A DNA stretch of 64,000 nt from Candidatus Accumulibacter aalborgensis (GCF_900089955.1 NZ_FLQX01000102.1:62001-126000), one strand, 5' to 3'; positions 55,083-63,785 are shown, counted from the stretch's first letter. The notes: generated by a model not told the origin, from the sequence alone. A program made the numbers and translations.

Positions 55083-55468
55083 CAGTGCTCGACTCCGGCA
55101 CGCTCATCGTCACGGCGTCGACTGCGCTCGGCGCGCCCGTCGCCCGGGCGCCCCTTGACGCCGAGAACGCTGCCGTCACGCGCGTCGACCTTGATTTTGA
55201 GCAGCGAGCCGCCGCGCCGCAGCAGCTTGATCTCGTACTGCCAGCGGCCGTCCTCGCGCTCGAGCTCGACCTCGACGATCGCGCCGGGGTAGTTGCCTTC
55301 GACGCGCTCGATGATCGCCTTTAGCGGCAACACCTCGCCGGCTTCGAGGGCCTGACGCGCGCGATCATGGTCGTGGTCGTGGCCGTGGCCGTTACCGGCG
55401 AGGCTGATACCGGCCCAGGCCAGCAACAATGCGGCGGCGGCGAACAAGGTTTTATTCAAACAAAGCAT
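55082..55468 (-). CDS. PepSY-domain exported protein
   Basis: A 128-aa form starts at ATG 55468 (MLCLNKTLF), giving a clean signal peptide (FAAAALLLAWAGISLAG); a frame 17 codons longer is possible. After a His/Asp-rich stretch (HGHDHDHD) that could bind metal comes a PepSY domain: LPLKAIIERVEGNYPGAIVEV, GRWQYEIKLLRRGG and DARDGSVLGVKG. PepSY proteins often accompany PhoP/PhoQ-like systems as periplasmic modulators. First gene of the PepSY-regulator-kinase operon. Confidence 0.88.
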   Translation of the reverse strand: MLCLNKTLFAAAALLLAWAGISLAGNGHGHDHDHDRARQALEAGEVLPLKAIIERVEGNYPGAIVEVELEREDGRWQYEIKLLRRGGSLLKIKVDARDGSVLGVKGRPGDGRAERSRRRDDERAGVEH

Positions 55469-55563
55469 TTCCAGAGTGTAACGGAGCTGGCTTTTCACGA
55501 TAAGGGCTTTGCGGGCCAACGCGCCGGCAAGATCGCGCGCTGCCCGGCCTCCTGTTTTACGCC

Positions 55564-55610
55564 TGAATAGCTGAACGCAGGATGAACAAGCGCTTCAGCA
55601 AGCGTTCAGC
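55564..55610. promoter_or_regulatory. Candidate response-regulator operator with 11-bp-spaced repeats
   Basis: The divergent promoter region holds TGAAC at 55572 and 55583 and TTCAGC at 55594 and 55605, each pair 11 bp apart and the pairs in opposite orientation. Outermost, GCTGAACGC (55570-55578) and GCGTTCAGC (55602-55610) are perfect inverted repeats. Direct repeats one DNA turn apart are the normal target of OmpR/PhoB-family dimers. The site ends 52 bp before the SHP start codon and lies about 100 bp from the PepSY start. Confidence 0.6.
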
Positions 55611-55662
55611 GAGGGCCAGGCAAAGTGGCGCCATGTCGAACCCGAACACCGAGGAAGCAATC

Positions 55663-56079
55663 ATGAATGCACGAAAATACAGGCTGCTGGCCGTCACTCT
55701 GGCACTGACCAGCGTCACCGTCCTCGCCACGCCACGCGATGACTTGCTTGCCGGCTACGCCGGCGCCGCGAAGAAAGCCGACCCTGCCTTCGCCGGATTC
55801 TCGGCAACACGCGGCGAAGCCTTTTACCGCAAGTCGTTCGCCGGCGGCAAGGCTGATACGCCAGCGTGCAGCAGTTGCCATGCGAACGACCCGCGCGCTG
55901 CCGGCCGCACGCCCACCGGTAAATCGGTCGACCCGGTCGCCGTATCGGTGAGCCCGGGCCGCTATGGCGATCCAGCCAAGGTCGAGAAATGGTTCAAGCG
56001 CAACTGCAATGAAGTACTTGGCCGCGAATGCACGCCGCAGGAAAAAGGCGACTGGCTCAGTTTCATGCTCAGCCAATAG
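55663..56079 (+). CDS. shp: SHP-type monoheme cytochrome c (DUF1924)
   Basis: A 138-aa exported cytochrome: a signal peptide (RLLAVTLALTSVTVLA), heme site CSSCH at 69-73 and a second Cys pair CNEVLGREC, which fits the disulfide of SHP proteins. The family (sphaeroides heme protein) is known for an Asn heme ligand that is displaced by O2 or NO. The gene is followed by a diheme cytochrome and a b-type reductase, the arrangement known for shp-dhc clusters in purple bacteria. Start at ATG 55663, with GAGGAAG upstream. Confidence 0.9.
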   Translation: MNARKYRLLAVTLALTSVTVLATPRDDLLAGYAGAAKKADPAFAGFSATRGEAFYRKSFAGGKADTPACSSCHANDPRAAGRTPTGKSVDPVAVSVSPGRYGDPAKVEKWFKRNCNEVLGRECTPQEKGDWLSFMLSQ

Positions 56080-56112
56080 GCCACACCACAGTCTCTCGTC
56101 AAGGAGGAAGCC

Positions 56113-56604
56113 ATGAATCTGCCCTATCGCCCGATTGCCCTCGGCCTCATCGCCGTTGCCTTTTCCGCGCTGCTTTTCCAGCGTGCCCAGGCTGGGGGCA
56201 GCCACTACTTCGCGCCGGTCAGCGACGCGGTCGTCAAGGAAGAATGCGGCGGCTGCCACCTCGCCTTCCCGCCTTCAATGCTTCCCGCCAGTTCGTGGCA
56301 GCGGATGATGAGCGATCTCAAGAACCACTTCGGCGACGACGCCAGCGTCGACGCCGCGACGGCTGCGCACATCACCGGCTATCTGGTAGCCAACGCCGGC
56401 GATACCGGTGGCCGGCGCTACAGCGACAAGCTGCTGCGCGGCACTCCGACGACCAAGGCACCGCTGCGCATCACCGAACTCACCCGATGGGTGCGCGAGC
56501 ACCGCGAGGTTCCCGCCTGGGAGTGGAAGCACAAGGACGTGCGCAGCAAAGCCAACTGCGTCGCCTGCCACGCGGCGGCGGAACGTGGTTACTACGACGA
56601 CTAG
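56113..56604 (+). CDS. dhc: Diheme cytochrome c (DHC)
   Basis: A 163-aa exported cytochrome. The signal peptide ends near QRAQA, and heme sites are CGGCH (45-49) and CVACH (149-153). Between them AFPPSMLPASSWQRMMSDLK and FGDDASVDAATAAHITGYL match the diheme cytochrome family that donates electrons to SHP. The final RGYYDD is a family feature. AGGAGGAAG is directly before the ATG. Confidence 0.93.
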   Translation: MNLPYRPIALGLIAVAFSALLFQRAQAGGSHYFAPVSDAVVKEECGGCHLAFPPSMLPASSWQRMMSDLKNHFGDDASVDAATAAHITGYLVANAGDTGGRRYSDKLLRGTPTTKAPLRITELTRWVREHREVPAWEWKHKDVRSKANCVACHAAAERGYYDD

Positions 56605-56823
56605 GCCGCTGCCTTTACCAGCCTCTTGCCCAATCAACTTGCACTCAGCCGCTCATGCACGCTAGCGCAATGCCGCCGACTGCAACGAAAGGCGCTGCCG
56701 GGACGACCTGCTACCCAGCAAAGCCCCCGCCGTCGTGCCGGCCGGCAAGTAAACAGGCGGTCTCGCCGCCTCGCCCGCCGACCACTTGCCGACTCCCGAA
56801 ATTCGCTGAATGACCTGCTCACC

Positions 56824-58146
56824 ATGAAAACCGTTCTCTCTCTGATCATCACCATCGTCTCGCTAGCCTGGGGCTGGGATGCCCTGGTCGCCGGCACGCC
56901 GTCCGGCGGCGCTCCGCTGTGGGTTCTGCGCCAGGAGGCGCTGTACCTGAGCGGCCTGTTGTCGATCTCGCTGATGTCGGTAGCCATGTTCCTGGCCACT
57001 CGCCCGGCATGGCTCGAAGGCCCGCTGGCCGGCATGGACCGCATCTATCGCACACACAAGTGGGCGGGGATCATGGCCTGCGGCTTTGCCGCGCTGCACT
57101 GGCTGATCGAGATGTCGAGCGACATCCTGAAGGCGCTGGTCGGCCGCGAGGGGCGAGTACCGAAGGAGACCTACGGTGGCTTCCTGAAGGTTTTGCGCGA
57201 TCTGGCGGAAGACCTTGGCGAATGGGCGATCTATGTCGTTCTGGCGATGCTGGCGATCACCCTGTGGCGGCGCTTCCCATATCGGACGTGGCGATTCCTG
57301 CACCGGGTGATGCCGCTGCTCTACCTGATGCTTGCCTTTCATGCACTGCTGCTGGCGCCGGTGGCTTACTGGACACAGCCGGTTGGTGTGCTGCTGGGCG
57401 TGCTGATTGTCGGTGGCGTTTACGGCAGTGTCGTGTCGCTGAGCGGGCGCATCGGTCGCTCGCGGCAGGTGCGCGGCGAGGTGGTCTCGGTCAGCCACGC
57501 GAGTGCCCAGGTAATCACCGTACGCTGCCGTCTGGACCACGATTGGCCCGGCCATCGGGCTGGCCAGTTCGCTTTCGTCAGCTTCGACGTGGGCGAAGGA
57601 CAGCACCCCTTCACGATCGCCAGTGCCGACCTCGGCAACCGCGAGATCACCCTCCAGATCAAGGCACTGGGCGACTACACCTGCCGCCTCGCCCGGCAGC
57701 TCACGGCCGGCCAGCCGGTGAGCGTCGAAGGGCCCTACGGACGTTTCGACATCGCCCGCCATCGGCGTGGCACACAGCAGATATGGATCGCCGGCGGCAT
57801 CGGCGTCACGCCCTTCCTGGCCTGGCTGGAATCGCTGCAGAACAGGCCCGGCGACGCACCGGCCGCTGATCTGCACTACTGCACGCGCGACCGGAATGGC
57901 GATCCCTTCGTCGCCCGGCTGGAGGCGCTGTGCGATCAACTGCCGGCAATCCACCTACAGGTACATGACTCACGGCAAGGGCAGGAACTCAGCGCGGAAA
58001 CGCTGGCTGCCGGCGGCAACAGCGGACGCCCGCTAGAGGTCTGGTTCTGTGGTCCGCAGGGGCTCGCCGAGGCTTTGCGCGATGGCCTGAGCAAGGTCCG
58101 GCACGGCCGCCTGCGTTTCCATCAGGAAGCGTTTGTCATGCGTTAG
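56824..58146 (+). CDS. Ferric-reductase-like flavocytochrome b
   Basis: A 440-aa protein starting at ATG 56824. Residues 1-215 are a six-helix ferric-reductase-type heme b domain with His residues in YRTHKWAGIMACGFAALHWL and FLHRVMPLLYLMLAFHALLL. The FAD domain shows HRAGQFAFVSFDVGEGQHPFT, and the NAD(P)H domain GGIGVTPFLAWLESL and VWFCGPQGLAEAL. It would move electrons from NAD(P)H across the membrane to periplasmic hemes, here probably DHC and then SHP. Between dhc and this gene lie 219 bp without a gene. Confidence 0.92.
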   Translation: MKTVLSLIITIVSLAWGWDALVAGTPSGGAPLWVLRQEALYLSGLLSISLMSVAMFLATRPAWLEGPLAGMDRIYRTHKWAGIMACGFAALHWLIEMSSDILKALVGREGRVPKETYGGFLKVLRDLAEDLGEWAIYVVLAMLAITLWRRFPYRTWRFLHRVMPLLYLMLAFHALLLAPVAYWTQPVGVLLGVLIVGGVYGSVVSLSGRIGRSRQVRGEVVSVSHASAQVITVRCRLDHDWPGHRAGQFAFVSFDVGEGQHPFTIASADLGNREITLQIKALGDYTCRLARQLTAGQPVSVEGPYGRFDIARHRRGTQQIWIAGGIGVTPFLAWLESLQNRPGDAPAADLHYCTRDRNGDPFVARLEALCDQLPAIHLQVHDSRQGQELSAETLAAGGNSGRPLEVWFCGPQGLAEALRDGLSKVRHGRLRFHQEAFVMR

Positions 58147-58521
58147 GTGCACCGTTGACGGACCAACACCCCGACCGTCCTTGCCGGTGATCGGCGCTGG
58201 CCCCAATCAGCGCCCGGGGCGGTCCCGATCACGACGACAAGCTGACGGAAGTGTTCCCTGCGTCGCGCGCGGAGCGGGGTCACAGCGCGGAGCGGGGTCA
58301 GATCTAACATTCGAACACGGGCAGCGCTTGGGTATTGGATTGATCTACGCCGCGCAGATGGCGGCCATCTGCGCTTTCGTGATACTGGAAAAAAAGTGAG
58401 CTGGACGCGCCGGCCAAGCGAATGACCAGACGCACGAGTGCGCCCACGACGGGCAATGGCATCTCGTCTGGCGTCAGCCTTGACCTTCGCGCGCCGGCTC
58501 TTTCAGACTGGCTCAAGGGCC
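58147..58521. other. Region without clear gene; 16-bp tandem repeat
   Basis: After the reductase stop I see no supported gene. The unit GCGCGGAGCGGGGTCA occurs twice in tandem around 58266-58300 and is followed by GATCTAACATTC, a motif often seen next to transposase or repeat elements. A short frame (RLGIGLIYAAQMAAICAFVI up to a stop near 58399) is hydrophobic but without context. Confidence 0.4.
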
Positions 58522-58672
58522 AGGTGTGCGGCGTCGATTTCACGCCAGCGTTTCAGCGGGATTCAGTTCAGGTCGTTGCCAGCGGACTGGAGAGTGGCGA
58601 GTCGCTGCGCTTGCCGCTGGCTGGGCCGTTCGAGATACAGATACACCACCGGCGTCAGGAACTGCGAAAACA
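58522..58672 (-). pseudogene. RND efflux C-terminal fragment fused to an inverted IS91-type scrap
   Basis: On the minus strand 58563-58672 reads RVFSQFLTPVVYLYLERPSQ and continues to a TGA at 58565-58563. FSQFLT-PVVYLYLER is the last-helix end of AcrB/MdtC-type RND pumps, lacking three residues. Directly after the stop, 58560-58522 (minus strand) carries LKRWREIDAAHL, a piece of the IS91-type transposase in inverse orientation to the main relics. Both are dead fragments. Confidence 0.6.
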
Positions 58673-59530
58673 CGCGGCGGATGGTCGAAACCGCCGCCCA
58701 TCTGGTCGACCACGTTTTGCCGCGGCTGCCAGTCCGTCAATGGGTGCTGTCGGTTGCCAAGCGGCTGCGTTAAAGTTGTTCGACGAAGTGCAGGCAAGGT
58801 CCGCCGCCGTCTGCTGCGCGCGCTGGCCCAGCGCGGTTCGCTCGATCCGGAAGACGCCGAGACGATGGCCAGCTGGGACACGGGGGCGGCTTCTCACTCG
58901 ACGCCAGCGTGCGCGTCGAAGGGGCCGACCGCCAGGGCCTGGAACGGCTGTTGCGCACCTGCGCTCGACCGGTCTTCGCGCTGGAGCGTTGGCGTGAAAT
59001 CGACGTCGCACACTTGGTCTATGAGAGCGTCAAGCCAGGTTCCGGCGGCGGCGTCAGCTTGCTGCTCACGCCACTCGAACTGATCGAGCGTCTGGCGGCG
59101 CTGATTCCGCCGCCGCGCCGACATCGACATCGGTACTACGGCATACTGGCCCCAACGCACCGCTACGAGCACAGGTCACCACGCTTGCCGGCGTGCCGGA
59201 CAGTACGCTGCGTACAGCAGCGACTGATCCACCTGAGCTCAGCGCCACGACCGCTCCGCCGATCAACACGCCCAGCGCCCGTCCATGGAGACAGACGAAG
59301 CACGGGGAGAAGACGAAGTGCTCCTGCGTCGCGCCGCCGGCTACGCCTGGGCGCTGTTGCTCGCGCGGATTCGTGCCTGTGGTCATCCGCCCGGCCGGGC
59401 AGATGACCACAGGCACTGAGAGGGGCGGGATGCAGATGACTGTTCAAGGACCACCGTGGCCACGTTCGAGATTGACGCTCCCTGATGGAGGCTCATATAA
59501 CTCTCGATGGCACCGTTGGATTTCCTATCC
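58672..59530 (+). pseudogene. IS91-type transposase relic, copy 2
   Basis: Starts in the middle of the zinc-finger/core region ([32 protein letters not shown] then stop). It goes directly into ALKLFDEVQA and [20 protein letters not shown], skipping about 95 residues that include the catalytic centre. It continues with [32 protein letters not shown] and RLAALIPPPRRHRHRYYGIL. A following 115-bp block (TTGATGGAGG-like to GGATTTCCTATCC) is shared with copy 3, so the element end is probably near 59530. Confidence 0.8.
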
Positions 59531-59808
59531 ATCGCGGACGCACTCGACCAGCGTAGCGGTCGCTTGTGTCGAAAGCATGACGCTCAGCACTGCGGCGCAC
59601 GCTGTCGGTCCGCTGGCCGTGCTGGGATCGACGGCGGACTCCTTCAACGCCAGCAGGGATTCGCTGCGAAGCCTCGCCGATCTCGCCGAGTGAAAGTGAT
59701 TCAGGATCGATGTTTTGGCGGGGGAAGGTACAGTGCGGGATGCACGCTCTCACCTTCCCCCGCCAGGTCATCGCATCGCCCGATTAGCCGCGACAACCCT
59801 GCTGCTTC
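59531..59808. other. Region between IS relic 2 and the 63-aa gene, no clear gene
   Basis: Several overlapping frames exist but none is convincing. One frame ends TLSTAAHAVGPLAVLGSTAD then FNASRDSLRSLADLAE and stops at 59693; it has protein-like composition but no start or known family. Nothing else was seen. Confidence 0.3.
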
Positions 59809-60000
59809 TTAATACCGTCGAACGGTGCGACGTGCGACGCCGGCGTAGCTCACCGGTGTGAGAGGCCGGCCGACGATGGCTTCGGCGCTCGGGACGACGC
59901 CGTGAATCCCCGGAATCGCGAGCTGTTCGCCAACTTCAGATCCGAGAACAATGATCGCCGTGGCAATCACGAAAATTGCAACTGGTTTCAACCTGCTCAT
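59809..60000 (-). CDS. Small exported protein, 63 aa, partner of the DUF2092 gene
   Basis: A 63-aa protein: one N-terminal hydrophobic helix (VAIFVIATAIIVLGSEV), then a short tail with the ending GRPLTPVSYAGVARRTVRRY. The PLTPVS-AGVARRT motif recurs in small proteins next to DUF2092 genes in other bacteria (from memory). It overlaps the DUF2092 stop by 4 bp. Role unknown; the motif-rich tail would lie in the periplasm. Confidence 0.7.
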   Translation of the reverse strand: MSRLKPVAIFVIATAIIVLGSEVGEQLAIPGIHGVVPSAEAIVGRPLTPVSYAGVARRTVRRY

Positions 60001-60806
60001 TTGCTTGCTCCTTTGGTGAAGTGTTCGGGCAAGTCACCCGTACCCTTAAGCTCTTCAAGCTTGACCATGGTGGCCTTGCTTGTATTCTTGAACGCAAAAC
60101 TACCTGCCGTCACCGCTTTCCCGGTCTTCCAATCGCCGAACTGGATGGCGTAGCTCGGGCCTTTAGGCACGCGCTTGGAGGTGATCACATAACGGCAGGG
60201 ATAGGGCTTGTCGCCGTGCGCGATCCAGATCTGCCAATCGACGTCCTTGCTGCGGAAAGCCAGTGAATCACATTCAACACCACCGATCACGCCGCTGCCC
60301 AGATCCTTGATGTCTTCGACACCCTCCATCAGGATATCGTAGGAATTGGTCAGCAGGAGGTCTGCGGCGGGGAGGGGGCGGTCGTATTTATCCCGCATCA
60401 CGTCAACCAGATGAGCGATCGAGCCAGGTATCTCGACCTGGGCATAGGCATTCAGATTCTTGCCCAGGATGGTGAGCGTTTTTCCGTCGAACGACATGAC
60501 CACATCGGCGAAGCCTCCGGCGCGCGTCGCGCGAATCTTGTCGGGCCGATTGACGACGACCTTGCCCGAACTCGCCAGCCCGAGAATCTGGTCTTCAGGC
60601 GTGACCACCTCGAGCGTGGCGTCGTAGCTGAACGAGAACGCTTGTTGCGCGGCCAGATAATCCGACATGCCCTTGAGCAGTCGTTTGGCATCTGCCTCAT
60701 CGGCGTTAGCACGGGTCGATATCCCCACGGCAAGGACTGCGGAAAGCGTCAGCACGGGAATGCTGCGCCTTGAGAAATTGACTGGTTTTCGTACGTCTGG
60801 ATTCAT
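59997..60806 (-). CDS. DUF2092-family exported protein
   Basis: A 269-aa protein with a signal peptide (IPVLTLSAVLAVGISTRANA). The mature part has LLKGMSDYLAAQQAFSFSYD, ASSGKVVVNRPDKIRATRAG, MSFDGKTLTILGKNLNAYAQ and CRYVITSKRVPKGPSYAIQF, the LolA-like beta fold of DUF2092. Function unknown; similar to periplasmic lipid or lipoprotein carriers. Together with the 63-aa gene it forms a two-gene unit lying between IS relics 2 and 3. Confidence 0.85.
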   Translation of the reverse strand: MNPDVRKPVNFSRRSIPVLTLSAVLAVGISTRANADEADAKRLLKGMSDYLAAQQAFSFSYDATLEVVTPEDQILGLASSGKVVVNRPDKIRATRAGGFADVVMSFDGKTLTILGKNLNAYAQVEIPGSIAHLVDVMRDKYDRPLPAADLLLTNSYDILMEGVEDIKDLGSGVIGGVECDSLAFRSKDVDWQIWIAHGDKPYPCRYVITSKRVPKGPSYAIQFGDWKTGKAVTAGSFAFKNTSKATMVKLEELKGTGDLPEHFTKGASK

Positions 60807-60892
60807 TGAGGGCTACCTTTCCTGAGTGGAGATCCCGCGTTTGCGGTGTAACGCGTGGCCTAGTCTACCGTGAATCGAGCCGGTATGCAGCG

Positions 60893-62220
60893 CTTGCGGC
60901 CCTGCCCATGTCGAACGCGAGTTTCGCCGGTGTCTCGAATGCGGCCCCTCGACAAGCTCAGGACACGCATTCTCGCCAATGGTTTTGCCCGCGCCCGATG
61001 CGTCGAGTGCGGTCAGGATTTTCTCATCGCCTGGTCGTGCAAAGGTCCTGGCGTCTGTCCCGCTTGTAAGACGCGGCGGATGGTCGAAACCGCCGCCCAT
61101 CTGGTCGACCACGTTTTGCCGCGGCTGCCAGTCAGTCCGTCAGTGGGTGCTGTCGGTTGCCAAGCGGCTGCGTTAAAGTTGCTCGACGAAGTGCAGGCCA
61201 AGGTTCGCCGCCGTCTGCTGCGCGCGCTGACCCGGCGCGGTGTGCTCGAGCCGGAAGACGCCGAGACGATGGCAAGCTGGGAGCACGGTGGGGGCTTCTC
61301 ACTCGACGCCAGCGTGCGCGTCGAAGGGGCCGACCGCCAGGGCCTGGAACGGCTGTTGCGCACCTGCGCTCGCCCGGCCTTCGCTCTGGAGCGTTGACGT
61401 GAAATCGACGCCGAACACCTGGTCTATGAGAGCGTCAAACCAGGTCACGGCGGCGGCGTCAGCTTGATGCTCACGCCGCTCGAACGGATCGACCGTCTGG
61501 CGGCGCTGATTCCGCCGCCGCGCCGACATCGGCATAGGTACTACGGCGTACTGGCCCCCAACGCACCGCTACGCGCACAGAGGTCACCGCGCTTGCCGGC
61601 GCGCCGGACAGTACGCCGCGTGCAGCAGCGACTGATCCACCTGAGCCGTGGCCACGACCGCTCCGCCGATCAACACGCCCAGCCCCATACATGGAGACAG
61701 AGGAAGCACGGGGAGAAGAGGAAGTGCTCCTGCATCGCGCCGCCCGCTACACCTGGGCGCTGTTGCTCGCGCGGATCCATGAGGTCTTTCCGCTCGTCTG
61801 CCCACGCTGCGGCGGCGAGATGCGAATCATCGCCTTCATCACCGACGCCTGCGCCGTGCGCGACATCCTGACCCCTGTCGGCGAGCCAACATCGCCGCCA
61901 CGCCTGATGCCCGCCCGTGCGCCGCCGCTCTGGGAGATGCAGGGCGGCCACCATGGGCGAGGACGACCCACCGGCTCAATCGGCGCCGGAGTACGAATTC
62001 GACCAGCGTGTCGCCTGGTGGGTGCGGCATGGAAACAAGCCATGCGCAAAGATCCAGACGGAAGCAAGACGAACTGCCATCGCCCGTCGTTGGACGGCCC
62101 CTGGCGCTGAGCGGGGCGGGATTCGGATGGCTTTTCAAGGGCCACCGGGGCGAAATTCCAGATTGACGCCCCTTGATGGAGGCTCATATACTCTCCCTGC
62201 TGCTGTTGGATTTCCTATCC
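60893..62220 (+). pseudogene. IS91-type transposase relic, copy 3 (longest)
   Basis: Begins [13 protein letters not shown], interrupted by a short GACAAGCTCAGGACA-type repeat (about 60947-60966), then [16 protein letters not shown] and [16 protein letters not shown] with the zinc cysteines. A 5-bp duplication shifts the frame after LPRLPV. The same internal deletion as in copy 2 follows (KRLR to [11 protein letters not shown]). An in-frame TGA interrupts ALER-REIDAEHL. After that come RIDRLAALIPPPRRHRHRYY, WALLLARIHEVFPLVCPRCG and the EYEFDQRVAW end. The shared 115-bp 3' block ends at 62220. Confidence 0.85.
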
Positions 62221-62339
62221 TTGCTCGATGCGATGGTCGCTGCACCGGCTCGAGACAGCGCGGCCTGACCGCCGCAGACAGGCAAGTACGTACCATCCGC
62301 GGCGCGGCTGCGCCGCCAATCACCAGGAGCATAAAGATC

Positions 62340-62600
62340 ATGAGCGAGACATTGCAGATGGAAGTGGGCGGCGTGGACACCGAGACGTTGAAGGAACTGC
62401 TGCGCCGAGTGCAAGACATCGACAACAGCTACCGCGCGGTGGCCGAAAAGATGGGACAGCTCTACATGTTCGCTGACGAGAACAAGGTCACGTCGATGAC
62501 GGGCCGGCTCGACAAGCCGATGCGCAACGCATCGGAGAACGAGCAGACCTTCGCCGCCATCCTCGAAGAACTGCGCATGATCGCGAATCAGCGCCACTGA
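62340..62600 (+). CDS. Hypothetical 86-aa helical protein
   Basis: ATG 62340 opens an 86-codon frame after GGAGCATAAAGATC. The product is charged and helical (TETLKELLRRVQDIDNSYRA, NEQTFAAILEELRMIANQRH) with no membrane segment. No family was recognised. It starts 120 bp after the end of IS relic 3, and its codon usage looks like that of neighbouring genes, so it is probably real. Confidence 0.5.
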   Translation: MSETLQMEVGGVDTETLKELLRRVQDIDNSYRAVAEKMGQLYMFADENKVTSMTGRLDKPMRNASENEQTFAAILEELRMIANQRH

Positions 62601-62965
62601 TCGTCGTTGCCACCGTCGGTGCGCGCTGATCGAGGCGCTGCTGATGGCAGGCGACAAATGCGGGGCACGTCAGCAGCCAGATTCACGCTTCCTGTGGCAA
62701 TCGCCAGACGACATTGGCCCCGGCCATCCGCCTGAACGGCGGCGCGCATGTTTCCTGCTTACCACCGACGCGAATCTGACTGCCTCGGCGGCGAAAGCGG
62801 GCGTGACCGGCAAACGGGCCCCATGGCGGGGTCATGCGTCAGGGCTGACCGGTGATAATCTCCCTTGCCCCTTTGCGCATGAAGGTGGAAATCGAAGCTA
62901 TACGAGCCGAACTGGCCGCGCAGGACGATCTGGGGAGACAAGCAGAGCGCTGACTTGAAGAACGC

Positions 62966-63134
62966 CGTTGCCGTGAAAGTTGCCTCCGCGACTCACGAAT
63001 CTCGCTTCTCCCGTGCGCGAGAGAAGCTTCGACGAGTGACCAGGGGTCTCCACGGAGCATGCTCCCAGCCCGTCTAACGATTCCCACGCGCAAGCGGGAG
63101 GAGGGCCGCACGGCAGTTTAGGTAAACGGTCATG
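62966..63134. repeat. Structured dispersed repeat, copy 2
   Basis: Same order of blocks as 33364-33528. The first hairpin here is GCTTCTC/GAGAAGC (63004-63027), with both arms changed relative to copy 1, so pairing is kept. GGAGCATGCTCC is identical. The CGATTCC hairpin is weaker (CGC-GCAA-GCG core), and the last palindrome is only half conserved (AACGGTCATGGC). Confidence 0.7.
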
Positions 63135-63435
63135 GCTTTCATGATCGGGGGAATCTCGACAGTTTAGGACCGTCGAGCTGCCCGCAAAGGCAAGCGCCGC
63201 CAACGCGGAAAAAAACAACCGCTCCGGCCAAGCGTCGAATCGGTTTAACGCGGGGAGGGCAGTGCCCAGCTGTGCAGGCGTACCACATGCTGAATGCCAA
63301 GGCATTCCGGTATGGCGGTAGCGTGCCCGGATAACACGCAGGCCAGCGCACACACGCAGCCCGAGAGTTCAGCCCCCAACGCGCATAGGCACACTCTCGC
63401 CAAACCACGAATGGGCCTCCCCCAAAGCTCATAAA

Positions 63436-63460
63436 AGTCTTCAAAGACTGATTGTTTTTT
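63436..63460 (+). terminator. Small hairpin followed by six T
   Basis: AGTCT-TCAA-AGACT (63436-63449), then GATTG and TTTTTT (63455-63460). It looks like a weak intrinsic terminator on the + strand. The nearest + gene is the 86-aa frame 0.8 kb upstream. Confidence 0.35.
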
Positions 63461-63494
63461 GGGCAATGGGTGACCCTGTCCGACCTCGCGGTAC

Positions 63495-63592
63495 TGTAGG
63501 AGCCCGATTCATCGGGCGATGACAAGCTATCGTGCTGTCGAAGCGCTCGAGATCAGCCAGCCGCCTATCGCCCGATAAATCGGGCTCCTACA
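63495..63592. repeat. REP-like pair upstream of gmd
   Basis: TGTAGGAGCCCGATTCATCG and on to 63520, and its near-perfect reverse complement at 63567-63592. Each arm also folds on itself (GCCCGAT/ATCGGGC). The TGTAGGAGC start is the usual form of proteobacterial REP sequences, which often occur in inverted pairs. Confidence 0.8.
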
Positions 63593-63785
63593 TGTTGGCA
63601 GGCGCGCTGCCGAACGGCGACCTCCACCGCCATCGCCCGCACCATCACCCGATCGCGCCCACTGAGATAGATGTCACGGCGCATCCCAATGCCTCCGCAC
63701 ATGACTACCCACAACCTGACAGCAAAGTCAGTATCCAGATCCAAACAAAGCCCCTCCAGACAGCCATGCCCGTAAGCTTTTTTAG

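Noticed and set aside
63245-63466. Minus-strand 73-codon frame starting MPKKQSVFEDFYELW
   Set aside because: Only the first 15 residues look like a possible protein start; the rest is Cys-rich and unlike any family. Kept only as a remark in the intergenic entry.
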